A stretch of 9,947 nucleotides of DNA, from contig NZ_JALAGT010000045.1 of assembly GCF_022712295.1 (NCBI RefSeq), positions 1 to 9,947 of the forward strand, given 5' to 3'. A program made the position numbers and the translations under genes. Source of the DNA: Galactobacter sp. GTDB taxonomy: Bacteria; Actinomycetota; Actinomycetes; Actinomycetales; Micrococcaceae. This document shows, one piece after another, positions 1-5,703 of this stretch (position 1 is the first letter of the stretch; the number at the start of each line of letters is the position of its first letter). The notes below the pieces were generated by a model. That model did no database searches. It saw only the letters and a program-made list of their open reading frames with translations, and was not told where the DNA came from.

Positions 1-563
1 ACATGCGGGAGCACGACGGCGCCAAGGGACCTTACTGGCTCGTCTACGATGCCCCGTACAAGCGCAAGTACCTGCTGACCTTCGCCATGGATCCACGGGC
101 TAACAAGTTGATGGCGCAGGAGGGCATCAAGGTCACCGCGGACAGCATCGCCGAGCTAGCCACGAAGATCGGCGTCGATCCCAACACCTTCACCGACGAG
201 GTCGAGCGGTTCAACGGTTTCGCGCGCGCAGGCCGCGACCAGGACTTCCACCGCGGCGACTCCGCCTACGACCGCTACTACTCCGACCCCACCGTGCGCC
301 CCAACCCGAACCTGGCTCCGTTGGTCAAGGGCCCCTTCACCGCATACAAGGTGGTCATCGGCGACCTCGGCACCAAGGGCGGCATCGTCACCGACGAGTT
401 CGCCCGCGCCCTGCGCCCGGACGGCAGCGTCATCGAAGGCCTCTACGCCGCAGGCAACACGTCGGCCGCTGTCATGGGCCACACCTACCCCGGCCCGGGA
501 TCCACGATCGGCCCGCCCAGCGTGTTCGGCCTGATCGCCGCACGGCACATGGCCCAGGCCTGA
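1..563 (+). CDS. FAD-dependent oxidoreductase, 3-ketosteroid Δ1-dehydrogenase-like (3' part only)
   Basis: The reading frame is already open at the window edge, so the Met at base 3 is unlikely to be the real start. About 186 C-terminal residues are visible, against roughly 500-570 for the family. The end has the fumarate reductase/KstD-type FAD-domain signature: GGIVTDEFARAL, then YAAGN (visible residues 148-152) and HTYPGPG (160-166), followed by a glycine-rich TIGPPSVFGLIAARHM helix. In KstD enzymes the Tyr and last Gly of the YPGxG motif are active-site residues; both are present. An aromatic YDAPYKRKY stretch (15-23) lies in what should be the substrate-binding domain and may hold the second catalytic Tyr. 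KstD removes the 1,2-hydrogens of 3-ketosteroids, passing electrons to FAD. The N-terminal Rossmann motif is off-window, so a related flavoprotein acting on another enone cannot be excluded. The gene converges on the butanediol dehydrogenase gene. Confidence 0.72.
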   Translation, partial: MREHDGAKGPYWLVYDAPYKRKYLLTFAMDPRANKLMAQEGIKVTADSIAELATKIGVDPNTFTDEVERFNGFARAGRDQDFHRGDSAYDRYYSDPTVRPNPNLAPLVKGPFTAYKVVIGDLGTKGGIVTDEFARALRPDGSVIEGLYAAGNTSAAVMGHTYPGPGSTIGPPSVFGLIAARHMAQA

Positions 564-573
564 AAAACCAAAG

Positions 574-623
574 GCCCGACGTCCGGTGCCCGGCTTCGAA
601 AAGCCGGGCACCGGACGTCGGGC
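574..623. terminator. Perfect 23-bp hairpin between convergent genes
   Basis: Arms 574-596 and 601-623 are exact reverse complements around a CGAA tetraloop, starting 11 bases after the stop of the FAD oxidoreductase. On the minus strand the stem is followed by CCTTTGGTTTTT, a T-rich run, so it fits best as the intrinsic terminator of the leftward dehydrogenase gene. On the plus strand the downstream flank (ATGGGTGTTC) is not T-rich, but the stem is strong enough that it may end both transcripts. Confidence 0.85.
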
Positions 624-665
624 ATGGGTGTTCACGGTGCTACGCGCCGCGAACCGAGAAGGAAC

Positions 666-1736
666 TCAGGCGTCGTCGCCGTGGACCTTCACGAGGATCT
701 TCACGTGCGCCTCGCCGTTGTTCTTCAGTTCCTCGAAGCCCTTGGCGACCAGGTCCTCGGGCTCGATCACGGCGGTGATGAAGCCGTCCAGGGGGAGGTC
801 GCCGGAGCGGGCCAGCTCGATGGCCTCGGGGTGGTTGTTGGCGTAACCCATGGCCGCTGAGACGATCTTCTCCGAGTACTGGATGTCGTTCAGGCGCAGC
901 TCCGGAGTGCGGACGTGGATCGCCACGACCTCCAGCCAGCCGCCCGGCTTGAGCGCCTCGGTGAGGGAGTAGAGGACGGGTGCCGCGCCGGTGGCCTCGA
1001 AGGCGACGTCGGCACCGCGGCCGTCGGTGAGCTTCTTGACCTCGGCGACCACGTCTACCTCGCGAGGATCCAACATGTGCTCGGTGAGGCCGAGTTCCAC
1101 GGCGCGCTGCTTACGGGCGGCGGAGAGTTCGGTCATGATGACCTTCACGCCGAGCGCCTTCAGGGAGGCCGCGACGAGCAGGCCGATGGGGCCTGCACCG
1201 CCGACGATGGCGGTCTGGCCGGCCTCGACCGGGGTGGAGCGAACTGCGTGAACGGCCACGGCAAGGGGCTCTACCAGGGCCGCCTGGTCCAGCGGGAGGT
1301 CGCCCACGGAGTGCACCCAGCGGCGATCCGTCACGATGGAGTCCGACAGGCCGCCACCCTTGCCGGAGATACCGATGAAGCCCATCTTGGAGCAGCGATT
1401 GTAGTTGCCGGAGGTGCACTGGTCGCACTCGCCGCAGACCATGAGCGGCTCCACGACCACGCGCTCACCCACCTTGAGGTCGGTGACGCCCTCGCCGAGT
1501 TCGGTGACCACACCGGAGAACTCGTGGCCGAACGTCACGGGCAGCTGCTCACCGGAGAGGGGGTGCGGGGCGTCGGCCGGGCAGGGAGCCACGGGGCCGT
1601 CGAAGTAGAGGTGCAGGTCGGATCCGCAGACGCCCACGTAGGCGGGGTTGATGCGGACCGTCCCAGGCTTGAGTTCCTGGGGCTCGATGTCCTCGATGCG
1701 GACGTCTTCCTTGCCGTAGTAGCGAACAGCACGCAT
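666..1736 (-). CDS. Zinc-dependent alcohol dehydrogenase, (R,R)-2,3-butanediol dehydrogenase type
   Basis: A medium-chain dehydrogenase of 356 aa, the usual family length. It should interconvert acetoin/diacetyl and 2,3-butanediol with NAD(H) in the cytosol. Visible: catalytic zinc ligands C37 (GVCGSDLH), H71-E72 (FGHE) and E156; four structural-zinc cysteines C101, C104, C107, C115; and a Rossmann GGAGPIG at 179-185 with acidic E203 at the end of the second strand, which favours NAD over NADP. The PHPLSGEQLPVTFGHEFSG segment (57-75) is characteristic of butanediol dehydrogenases such as Bacillus BdhA, although BdhA, as I recall it, lacks the four-Cys lobe kept here. The ATG at 1736 is chosen over an in-frame GTG at 1775 because AGGAG sits 8 nt upstream and homologues start MRAVRYYGK-like. 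The gene is monocistronic, with a hairpin after it and repeats before it. Sorbitol or threonine dehydrogenase relatives are the main alternatives. Confidence 0.88.
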   Translation of the reverse strand: MRAVRYYGKEDVRIEDIEPQELKPGTVRINPAYVGVCGSDLHLYFDGPVAPCPADAPHPLSGEQLPVTFGHEFSGVVTELGEGVTDLKVGERVVVEPLMVCGECDQCTSGNYNRCSKMGFIGISGKGGGLSDSIVTDRRWVHSVGDLPLDQAALVEPLAVAVHAVRSTPVEAGQTAIVGGAGPIGLLVAASLKALGVKVIMTELSAARKQRAVELGLTEHMLDPREVDVVAEVKKLTDGRGADVAFEATGAAPVLYSLTEALKPGGWLEVVAIHVRTPELRLNDIQYSEKIVSAAMGYANNHPEAIELARSGDLPLDGFITAVIEPEDLVAKGFEELKNNGEAHVKILVKVHGDDA

Positions 1737-1774
1737 TGCTTTTGACTCCTTCGTCGTAGTTGTACTCCGCACCA

Positions 1775-1803
1775 ACTCTTATCCTGTTATCGACAGGTGT
1801 CCA
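1775..1803 (-). promoter_or_regulatory. Possible promoter and palindromic operator of the butanediol dehydrogenase gene
   Basis: Reading leftward, a TGGACA (1803-1798) is followed after 17 nt by AAGAGT (1780-1775), a passable -35 with a poor -10. The spacer is filled by an inverted repeat, CCTGT-N5-ACAGG (1783-1797), in a position where a bound repressor would block RNA polymerase. The transcription start would be near 1768, about 30 nt before the ATG. The -10 match is weak, so the palindrome is better supported than the exact promoter. Confidence 0.35.
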
Positions 1804-1833
1804 GTTGATTGTGTGCATGGCTGTCATCGGTTC

Positions 1834-1869
1834 ATGAGATGCGTCGTGAGAAGCCTCATGTGATGCCTC
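1834..1869 (-). repeat. Three tandem 12-bp imperfect repeats upstream of the butanediol dehydrogenase gene
   Basis: On the minus strand three adjacent 12-mers read GAGGCATCACAT (1869-1858), GAGGCTTCTCAC (1857-1846) and GACGCATCTCAT (1845-1834), consensus GAGGCATCTCAT. They lie about 100-135 nt upstream of the ATG. Units of 12 bp do not match the 10.5-bp helical turn exactly. Their place upstream of the likely promoter suggests binding sites for an activator, but no binding protein is encoded in the window. Confidence 0.6.
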
Positions 1870-1906
1870 AATAGGAGGTGGCGGGGCCGGAACGGCACCC
1901 TGATTC

Positions 1907-1935
1907 TTTGGCGGGGCAGGGTGCGTGGCAGAATG
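1907..1935 (+). promoter_or_regulatory. Promoter of tRNA-Gln
   Basis: A TTTGGC (1907-1912) lies 16 nt before an extended -10, TGGCAGAAT (1926-1934, hexamer CAGAAT). Actinobacterial vegetative promoters often have this type of -10. Transcription would begin near 1941, leaving about 20 nt of 5' leader on the tRNA precursor. The same 13-bp core, GCGTGGCAGAATG, recurs before glmU. Confidence 0.55.
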
Positions 1936-1940
1936 GCACG

Positions 1941-1959
1941 CGGACCTTTTCAGGGTCCG
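1941..1959 (+). other. Hairpin in the 5' leader of pre-tRNA-Gln
   Basis: CGGACC (1941-1946) pairs with GGTCCG (1954-1959) around a TTTTCAG loop, ending one base before the mature tRNA. If transcription starts near 1941, the whole precursor leader is this hairpin, which RNase P would remove. Confidence 0.5.
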
Positions 1960-1960
1960 T

Positions 1961-2032
1961 TCCGCCGTGGTGTAACGGCAGCACGCCGGCCTTTGAAGCC
2001 GTGCAGTCCAGGTTCGAATCCTGGCGGCGGAA
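1961..2032 (+). tRNA. tRNA-Gln (anticodon UUG)
   Basis: A full cloverleaf can be drawn. The acceptor stem 1961-1967 pairs with 2025-2031, with the U1-A72 first pair usual for tRNA-Gln and discriminator A2032. The D-stem is GTGT/GCAC with a GG-containing loop. The anticodon loop is CTTTGAA (1991-1997), giving UUG, which reads CAA (and CAG by wobble). The T-arm is CCAGG-TTCGAAT-CCTGG (2008-2024). The 3' CCA is not encoded. The anticodon stem has an apparent C27-U43 mismatch at its outer pair (1986/2002), a small oddity. No terminator is visible before glmU. Confidence 0.95.
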
Positions 2033-2085
2033 CGTACGCGTTCGGTGTCCTTCCCCACTCTCATGGGCTCCCGCGAACTTTCATG

Positions 2086-2116
2086 GGTCAGGCTCGGGTA
2101 CCGGCGTGGCAGAATG
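2086..2116 (+). promoter_or_regulatory. Promoter of glmU-prs
   Basis: An extended -10, TGGCAGAAT (2107-2115), sits in the same 13-bp core as the tRNA promoter. The -35 is poor (GGTCAG at 2086-2091, 18 nt spacing), consistent with reliance on the extended -10. The start would be near 2122, giving a leader of about 70 nt to the GTG at 2193. A perfect CGCTGC/GCAGCG hairpin (2131-2147) falls inside that leader. Confidence 0.5.
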
Positions 2117-2192
2117 ACGAGCGGATCCCTCGCTGCTGATCGCAGCGGTGAATCCGGCTTATGTCGCCACCCTCCAAGGAGCGAGAACACAC

Positions 2193-3689
2193 GTGAGTGC
2201 CGAGGTCGTCAAACCTGCAGCCGTCATCATCCTGGCGGCAGGGCAGGGCACGCGAATGAAGTCCTCCCTACCCAAGATCCTGCACGGGATCGGCGGCAGG
2301 TCCATGATCGGGCTCGCGTTGGACGCAGCCACCGGCCTGGAGCCGGACCGGGTCGCCGTCGTGGTCCGCCACGAACGCGACCAGGTGGCTCAGCACGTTC
2401 TGGAGCACGTGCCCAACGTGGCCATCGTTGACCAAGACGAGGTCCCCGGCACCGGTCGTGCGGTGGAGGTCGCGCTCGAGGCCCTCACCGATCTCACCGC
2501 AGGCACCGTGGTGGTCACCTACGGCGACGTCCCGCTGCTGTCCACGGAATTGCTGCAGGAACTCGTGGAGCGCCACATCAACGAGGGCAACTCCGCCACC
2601 GTCCTCACCACCCGCCTGGACGACCCCACCGGTTACGGTCGCATCCTGCGTTCCGAGGACGGCTCCGTCGAGGGCATCGTGGAGCAGAAGGACGCCACCG
2701 ACGAGCAGCGTCAGATCAACGAGGTCAACTCCGGCATCTATGCATTCTCCGTCGCCGCACTGCGCGGCGCGCTGGAGCGGGTCAGCACCAGCAACGCTCA
2801 GGGTGAGAAGTACCTCACCGACGTGCTCGGCATCCTCAAGTCGGACGGGGACCTCGTCGCCGCAGCCGTCACCACCGACCGCTGGCAGGTGGAGGGCGCC
2901 AATGACCGCGTGCAGCTCTCCGCACTGGGTAAGGAACTCAACCGCCGCATCGTCACCAAGTGGATGCGTGCAGGCGTGACCGTGGTGGACCCCGACTCCA
3001 CGTGGATCGACGTGGACGTCGCCCTCTCCCGCGACGTCACCCTGCTGCCGGGCACCCACCTGGCCGGGCGCACCGCCATCGCCGAGGGCGCCACCGTCGG
3101 TCCGGACACCACGCTGACCGACACCACCGTTGGCCCCGGCGCCACCGTGAAGCGCACCGACGCCACGGATTCCCGGATCGGCGCCCGCGCCACCGTCGGC
3201 CCCTTCAGCTACCTGCGCAAGGACACCGTCCTTGGCCCCGAGGGCAAGATCGGCGCGTTCTACGAGACCAAGAACGTCACGATCGGCGCCCGCACCAAGC
3301 TCTCCCACCTGGGTTACGCGGGCGACGCCACCATCGGCGAGGACACCAACATCGGCTGCGGCAACATCACCTCCAACTACGACGGCGTCAACAAGCACCA
3401 CACCACCATCGGCTCGCAGGTCCGCACGGGCGCCAACACGGTGTTCATCGCACCGGTCGAGGTGGCCGACGGCGCGTACACCGGTGCCGGGGCCGTGGTC
3501 CGTCACGACGTCCCCGCCGGAGCCCTCACCGTCACCAAGGCACCCCAGGACATCGACCCGGGCTGGGTGCAGCGCAAACGCCCAGGCTCCGCTGCCGCGG
3601 TGGCCGCGGCCCTGGCCGCGGACTCGTCGGACACCACTGACGGCACCGCCCAGCCCGACGGACCTGCCCAACCGGACGCGGGCCACTGA
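2193..3689 (+). CDS. glmU: Bifunctional N-acetylglucosamine-1-phosphate uridyltransferase/glucosamine-1-phosphate acetyltransferase GlmU
   Basis: GlmU acetylates glucosamine-1-phosphate with acetyl-CoA, then joins it to UTP to give UDP-GlcNAc, the cytosolic precursor of peptidoglycan. The protein is 498 aa, close to the 495 aa of the mycobacterial enzyme. The N-terminal pyrophosphorylase half shows LAAGQGTRM (14-22), P27-K28, GTGRA (86-90) and GDVPL (111-115), whose Asp112 binds Mg. From about residue 255 a left-handed β-helix of hexapeptide repeats follows, with catalytic His372 in SHLGYAGDATIG, then NYDGVNK and a WVQRKRPGS end. The last ~35 residues are an Ala/Asp/Pro tail of low complexity. 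The GTG at 2193 has AAGGAG 11 nt upstream; an in-frame GTG at 2148 lacks a ribosome-binding site and extends past the family N-terminus. prs follows 77 nt later, probably co-transcribed. Confidence 0.97.
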   Translation: MSAEVVKPAAVIILAAGQGTRMKSSLPKILHGIGGRSMIGLALDAATGLEPDRVAVVVRHERDQVAQHVLEHVPNVAIVDQDEVPGTGRAVEVALEALTDLTAGTVVVTYGDVPLLSTELLQELVERHINEGNSATVLTTRLDDPTGYGRILRSEDGSVEGIVEQKDATDEQRQINEVNSGIYAFSVAALRGALERVSTSNAQGEKYLTDVLGILKSDGDLVAAAVTTDRWQVEGANDRVQLSALGKELNRRIVTKWMRAGVTVVDPDSTWIDVDVALSRDVTLLPGTHLAGRTAIAEGATVGPDTTLTDTTVGPGATVKRTDATDSRIGARATVGPFSYLRKDTVLGPEGKIGAFYETKNVTIGARTKLSHLGYAGDATIGEDTNIGCGNITSNYDGVNKHHTTIGSQVRTGANTVFIAPVEVADGAYTGAGAVVRHDVPAGALTVTKAPQDIDPGWVQRKRPGSAAAVAAALAADSSDTTDGTAQPDGPAQPDAGH

Positions 3690-3766
3690 ACTTCCGACCA
3701 CCCGTCGGACATCATCATCGACTCCTCACCCACAGGCACCCCAGTTAAGAACGGACACATGAGCGC

Positions 3767-4747
3767 ATGAGCGAACTCAGCCACAATGTCGACAAGAAGA
3801 TGGTCATCACGGCCGGGCGGGCCCACCCCGAGTTGGCCAAGGAAGTGGCCGACTGCCTCGGAACCGACCTGGCACCGCTCAGCGCCTACGACTTCGCCAA
3901 CGGTGAGATCTACGTGCGTCCGGGCGAGTCGGTGCGTGGCAAGGACTGCTTCGTCATCCAGTCCCACCCGGCCCCGCTGAACAACTGGCTCATGGAGCAG
4001 CTCATCACGGTTGATGCCCTGAAGCGTGCCTCGGCCCGCCGCATCACCGTGGTGTCCCCGTTCTACCCTTACGCCCGCCAGGACAAGAAGGGCCGCGGCC
4101 GCGAGCCCATCACCGCCCGCCTGGTCGCGGATCTGTACAAGACCGCAGGCGCCGACCGCATCATGAGCGTCGACCTGCACACCGCGCAGATCCAGGGCTT
4201 CTTCGACGGCCCGGTTGACCACCTGATGGCCATCCCGCTGCTGGCCGACTACATCCGTGGCCGCGTCGGCAGCGACAACGTCACGGTGGTCTCCCCGGAC
4301 ACCGGACGCGTGCGTGTGGCCGAGCAGTGGGCTGATCGACTGGGCGGCGTGCCGCTGGCGTTCGTGCACAAGTCCCGCGACCTGACCGTGCCCAACAAGG
4401 CCGAGTCCAAGACCGTGGTGGGCCAGATCGAGGGCCGCACCTGCGTGCTGATTGACGACATGATCGACACCGGCGGCACCATCGCCGGCGCCGTGCGCGT
4501 GCTGAAGGAGGCCGGCGCCAAGGACGTCATCATCGCCGCCACCCACGCCGTGTTCTCCGACCCGGCTGCCCAGCGCCTGGCCGAGTGCGGCGCCCGCGAG
4601 GTCGTCGTCACCAACACGCTGCCGGTCCCCGTGGAGAAGCGCTTCGACAACCTCACCGTGCTCTCCATCGCGCCGCTGATCGCCCGCGCCATGAAGGAGG
4701 TCTTCGAGGACGGCTCCGTGACGAGCCTCTTCGACGGCCGCGCCTGA
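3767..4747 (+). CDS. prs: Ribose-phosphate pyrophosphokinase (PRPP synthetase)
   Basis: Prs transfers pyrophosphate from ATP to ribose-5-phosphate, making PRPP for purine, pyrimidine, histidine, tryptophan and NAD synthesis. In Actinobacteria PRPP also feeds decaprenyl-phosphoryl-arabinose where that wall sugar is made. The 326-aa product matches mycobacterial PrsA in length and nearly throughout. Visible: FANGEIYVRPGESVRG near the N-terminus, FYPYARQDKK (99-108, ATP site), DLHTAQIQGFF starting at D136 with the metal/ATP-binding H138, SPDTGRVRVAEQWA, and the PRPP loop IDDMIDTGGTI (229-239). The ATG at 3767 has no good Shine-Dalgarno. It overlaps by ATGA the stop of a three-codon frame (ATG AGC GCA TGA, 3759-3770), so start by coupling or re-initiation is possible. 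A hairpin terminator follows. Confidence 0.97.
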   Translation: MSELSHNVDKKMVITAGRAHPELAKEVADCLGTDLAPLSAYDFANGEIYVRPGESVRGKDCFVIQSHPAPLNNWLMEQLITVDALKRASARRITVVSPFYPYARQDKKGRGREPITARLVADLYKTAGADRIMSVDLHTAQIQGFFDGPVDHLMAIPLLADYIRGRVGSDNVTVVSPDTGRVRVAEQWADRLGGVPLAFVHKSRDLTVPNKAESKTVVGQIEGRTCVLIDDMIDTGGTIAGAVRVLKEAGAKDVIIAATHAVFSDPAAQRLAECGAREVVVTNTLPVPVEKRFDNLTVLSIAPLIARAMKEVFEDGSVTSLFDGRA

Positions 4748-4763
4748 GTTCTGCTTCCGCTTC

Positions 4764-4822
4764 AAGGCCCGACGCAGTGTGGCACCGTTCCCCTGGGACG
4801 GCACCATACGGCGTCGGGCCTT
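4764..4822 (+). terminator. Terminator after prs
   Basis: A 12-bp outer stem, AAGGCCCGACGC (4764-4775) with GCGTCGGGCCTT (4811-4822), encloses a second imperfect stem (GTGTGG..CCGT with ACGG..CCATAC), making one long hairpin 17 nt after the prs stop. The TT at the end of the right arm and the following GTC give only a weak U-tract. It separates the glmU-prs unit from rplY-pth. Confidence 0.75.
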
Positions 4823-4893
4823 GTCGTGGCGCGGCTCTGTTGGCGCCGAGGTGACGCCAGACACCCCGAGTGCCGCCGGCCCGGAACACGCGC

Positions 4894-4899
4894 TAAGAT
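4894..4899 (+). promoter_or_regulatory. Possible -10 of the rplY-pth promoter
   Basis: TAAGAT fits the actinobacterial TANNAT -10 and lies about 190 nt before rplY, after the prs terminator. No convincing -35 is found 16-18 nt upstream (TGCCGC region). If used, transcription starts near 4906 and yields the leader described next. Confidence 0.4.
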
Positions 4900-4905
4900 G
4901 GATCT

Positions 4906-5087
4906 GCTGCCCAGGCGAGGGAGCGCATGGAAACGTGTGACTCCGTCATCGACGAGGGCCTTCATCGAATCTCATTCCGGGTGAACCCGGCTGAAGCGTT
5001 CGATGACAAGGATCCACGCCGAGCATGCCCCGGGCGTGGACCGGACCAACAGTTGGGCCGGTGTCATCGACCACAGGAGTAAAGCTC
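4906..5087 (+). promoter_or_regulatory. Structured 5' leader of rplY with alternative pairings
   Basis: Within about 180 nt there are three local hairpins: CCGGGTGAACCCGG (4977-4990), TCCACGCC/GGCGTGGA (5013-5020/5033-5040), and CCGG-A-CCAA/TTGG-G-CCGG (5041-5061). One segment, TTCGATGAC (4999-5007), can pair with TCATCGAA (4962-4969) or with either of two exact copies of GTCATCGAC (4945-4953 and 5063-5071), the last just 3 nt before the AGGAG of rplY. These pairings exclude each other, as in regulatory leaders. bL25 autoregulates rplY through its leader in E. coli; a similar role here is my inference. Confidence 0.45.
4927..5082 (+). CDS. Possible 51-aa leader peptide ORF upstream of rplY
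   Basis: An ATG at 4927 preceded by GAGGGAG (4917-4923) opens a 51-codon frame beginning METCDSVIDEG and ending CHRPQE, with its TAA (5080-5082) directly after the rplY AGGAG and 5 nt before the rplY ATG. A ribosome finishing it would sit on the rplY start, which would allow coupling. I recognise no domain. About 61% of third codon positions are G/C by my count, clearly below the neighbouring genes, so this may be an open frame in a structured RNA and not a conserved protein. Confidence 0.25.
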   Translation: METCDSVIDEGLHRISFRVNPAEAFDDKDPRRACPGRGPDQQLGRCHRPQE

Positions 5088-5693
5088 ATGAGCGATTACC
5101 AGACCATTCACGGCGAAGTCCGCACCGATTTCGGTAAGGGCGCCGCCCGCCAGGCACGTCGTGCCGAGAAGATCCCCGCAGTCATCTACGGCCACGGTGG
5201 CGATCCCGTGCACGTGCTGCTGCCGGCGCGCGAGACCACCCTCGCCGTGCGTACGTCCAACGCCGTGCTGAACATCGAGGCCAATGGCAAGGAGGGCCTG
5301 GTTCTCGTCAAGGACATCCAGCGTCACCCGCTGCGTCAGACCGTTGACCACCTGGACCTCCTCACCGTGAAGAAGGGCGAGAAGGTTTCCGTCGAGGTCA
5401 ACGTGCACGTGGAGGGCGAGCCCTTCGCCTCCCAGGTTGCCTCCCTGGATGTCCCGACCGTTTCCGTGCTGGCCGACGCACTGAAGCTGCCCGAGTTCGT
5501 CACCGCAAACGTCGAGGGCCTGGCCGACACCCACATCACCGCCGCAGACCTCGTTCTGCCGGAGGGTGCAGAGCTCGAGATCGACGCCGACACCGTCATC
5601 GTGACCGTTTCCGAGCCCGTCGAGATCGAGCTGCCTGAGGCACCTGCTGAGGAAGCCGCCGAAGAGGCTGCCGCCGAGACCCCCGCCGAGTGA
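5088..5693 (+). CDS. rplY: Large ribosomal subunit protein bL25 (general stress protein Ctc form)
   Basis: bL25 binds 5S rRNA in the central protuberance of the 50S subunit. This 201-aa protein is the long Ctc/TL5 form: an N-terminal 5S-binding β-barrel (about residues 1-93) with GKGAARQARRAEKIPAVIYG (about 17-36) and DIQRHPLRQTVDHLDLL, then a second β domain (to about 180), then an acidic Ala/Glu tail (EAPAEEAAEEAAAETPAE) common in actinobacterial homologues. The ATG at 5088 has AGGAG at 5075-5079, 8 nt away; an upstream in-frame ATG at 5025 would only read through the structured leader. pth follows 10 nt downstream, almost certainly in the same transcript. The unusual leader suggests post-transcriptional control. 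Confidence 0.95.
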   Translation: MSDYQTIHGEVRTDFGKGAARQARRAEKIPAVIYGHGGDPVHVLLPARETTLAVRTSNAVLNIEANGKEGLVLVKDIQRHPLRQTVDHLDLLTVKKGEKVSVEVNVHVEGEPFASQVASLDVPTVSVLADALKLPEFVTANVEGLADTHITAADLVLPEGAELEIDADTVIVTVSEPVEIELPEAPAEEAAEEAAAETPAE

Positions 5694-5703
5694 TCACTCG
5701 ATC

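Noticed and set aside
915..1745. 276-codon frame antisense to the butanediol dehydrogenase gene
   Set aside because: Shadow of a GC-rich gene; no ribosome-binding site or recognisable domain.
1549..2190. Minus-strand frame containing an EASHEASHDASHEP repeat
   Set aside because: It covers the tRNA gene, two promoters and the start of the dehydrogenase gene; the peptide repeat is just translation of the 12-bp DNA repeats.
2268..3701. 477-codon open frame antisense to glmU
   Set aside because: Composition is Gly/Val/Asp-rich without family motifs; it is the expected antisense shadow of a GC3-rich gene and lies wholly over glmU, whose domains and catalytic residues are clear.
3503..4864. 453-codon minus-strand frame across the glmU end and all of prs
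   Set aside because: It spans two well-identified genes and the prs terminator and shows only low-complexity Gly/Ala/His-rich sequence.
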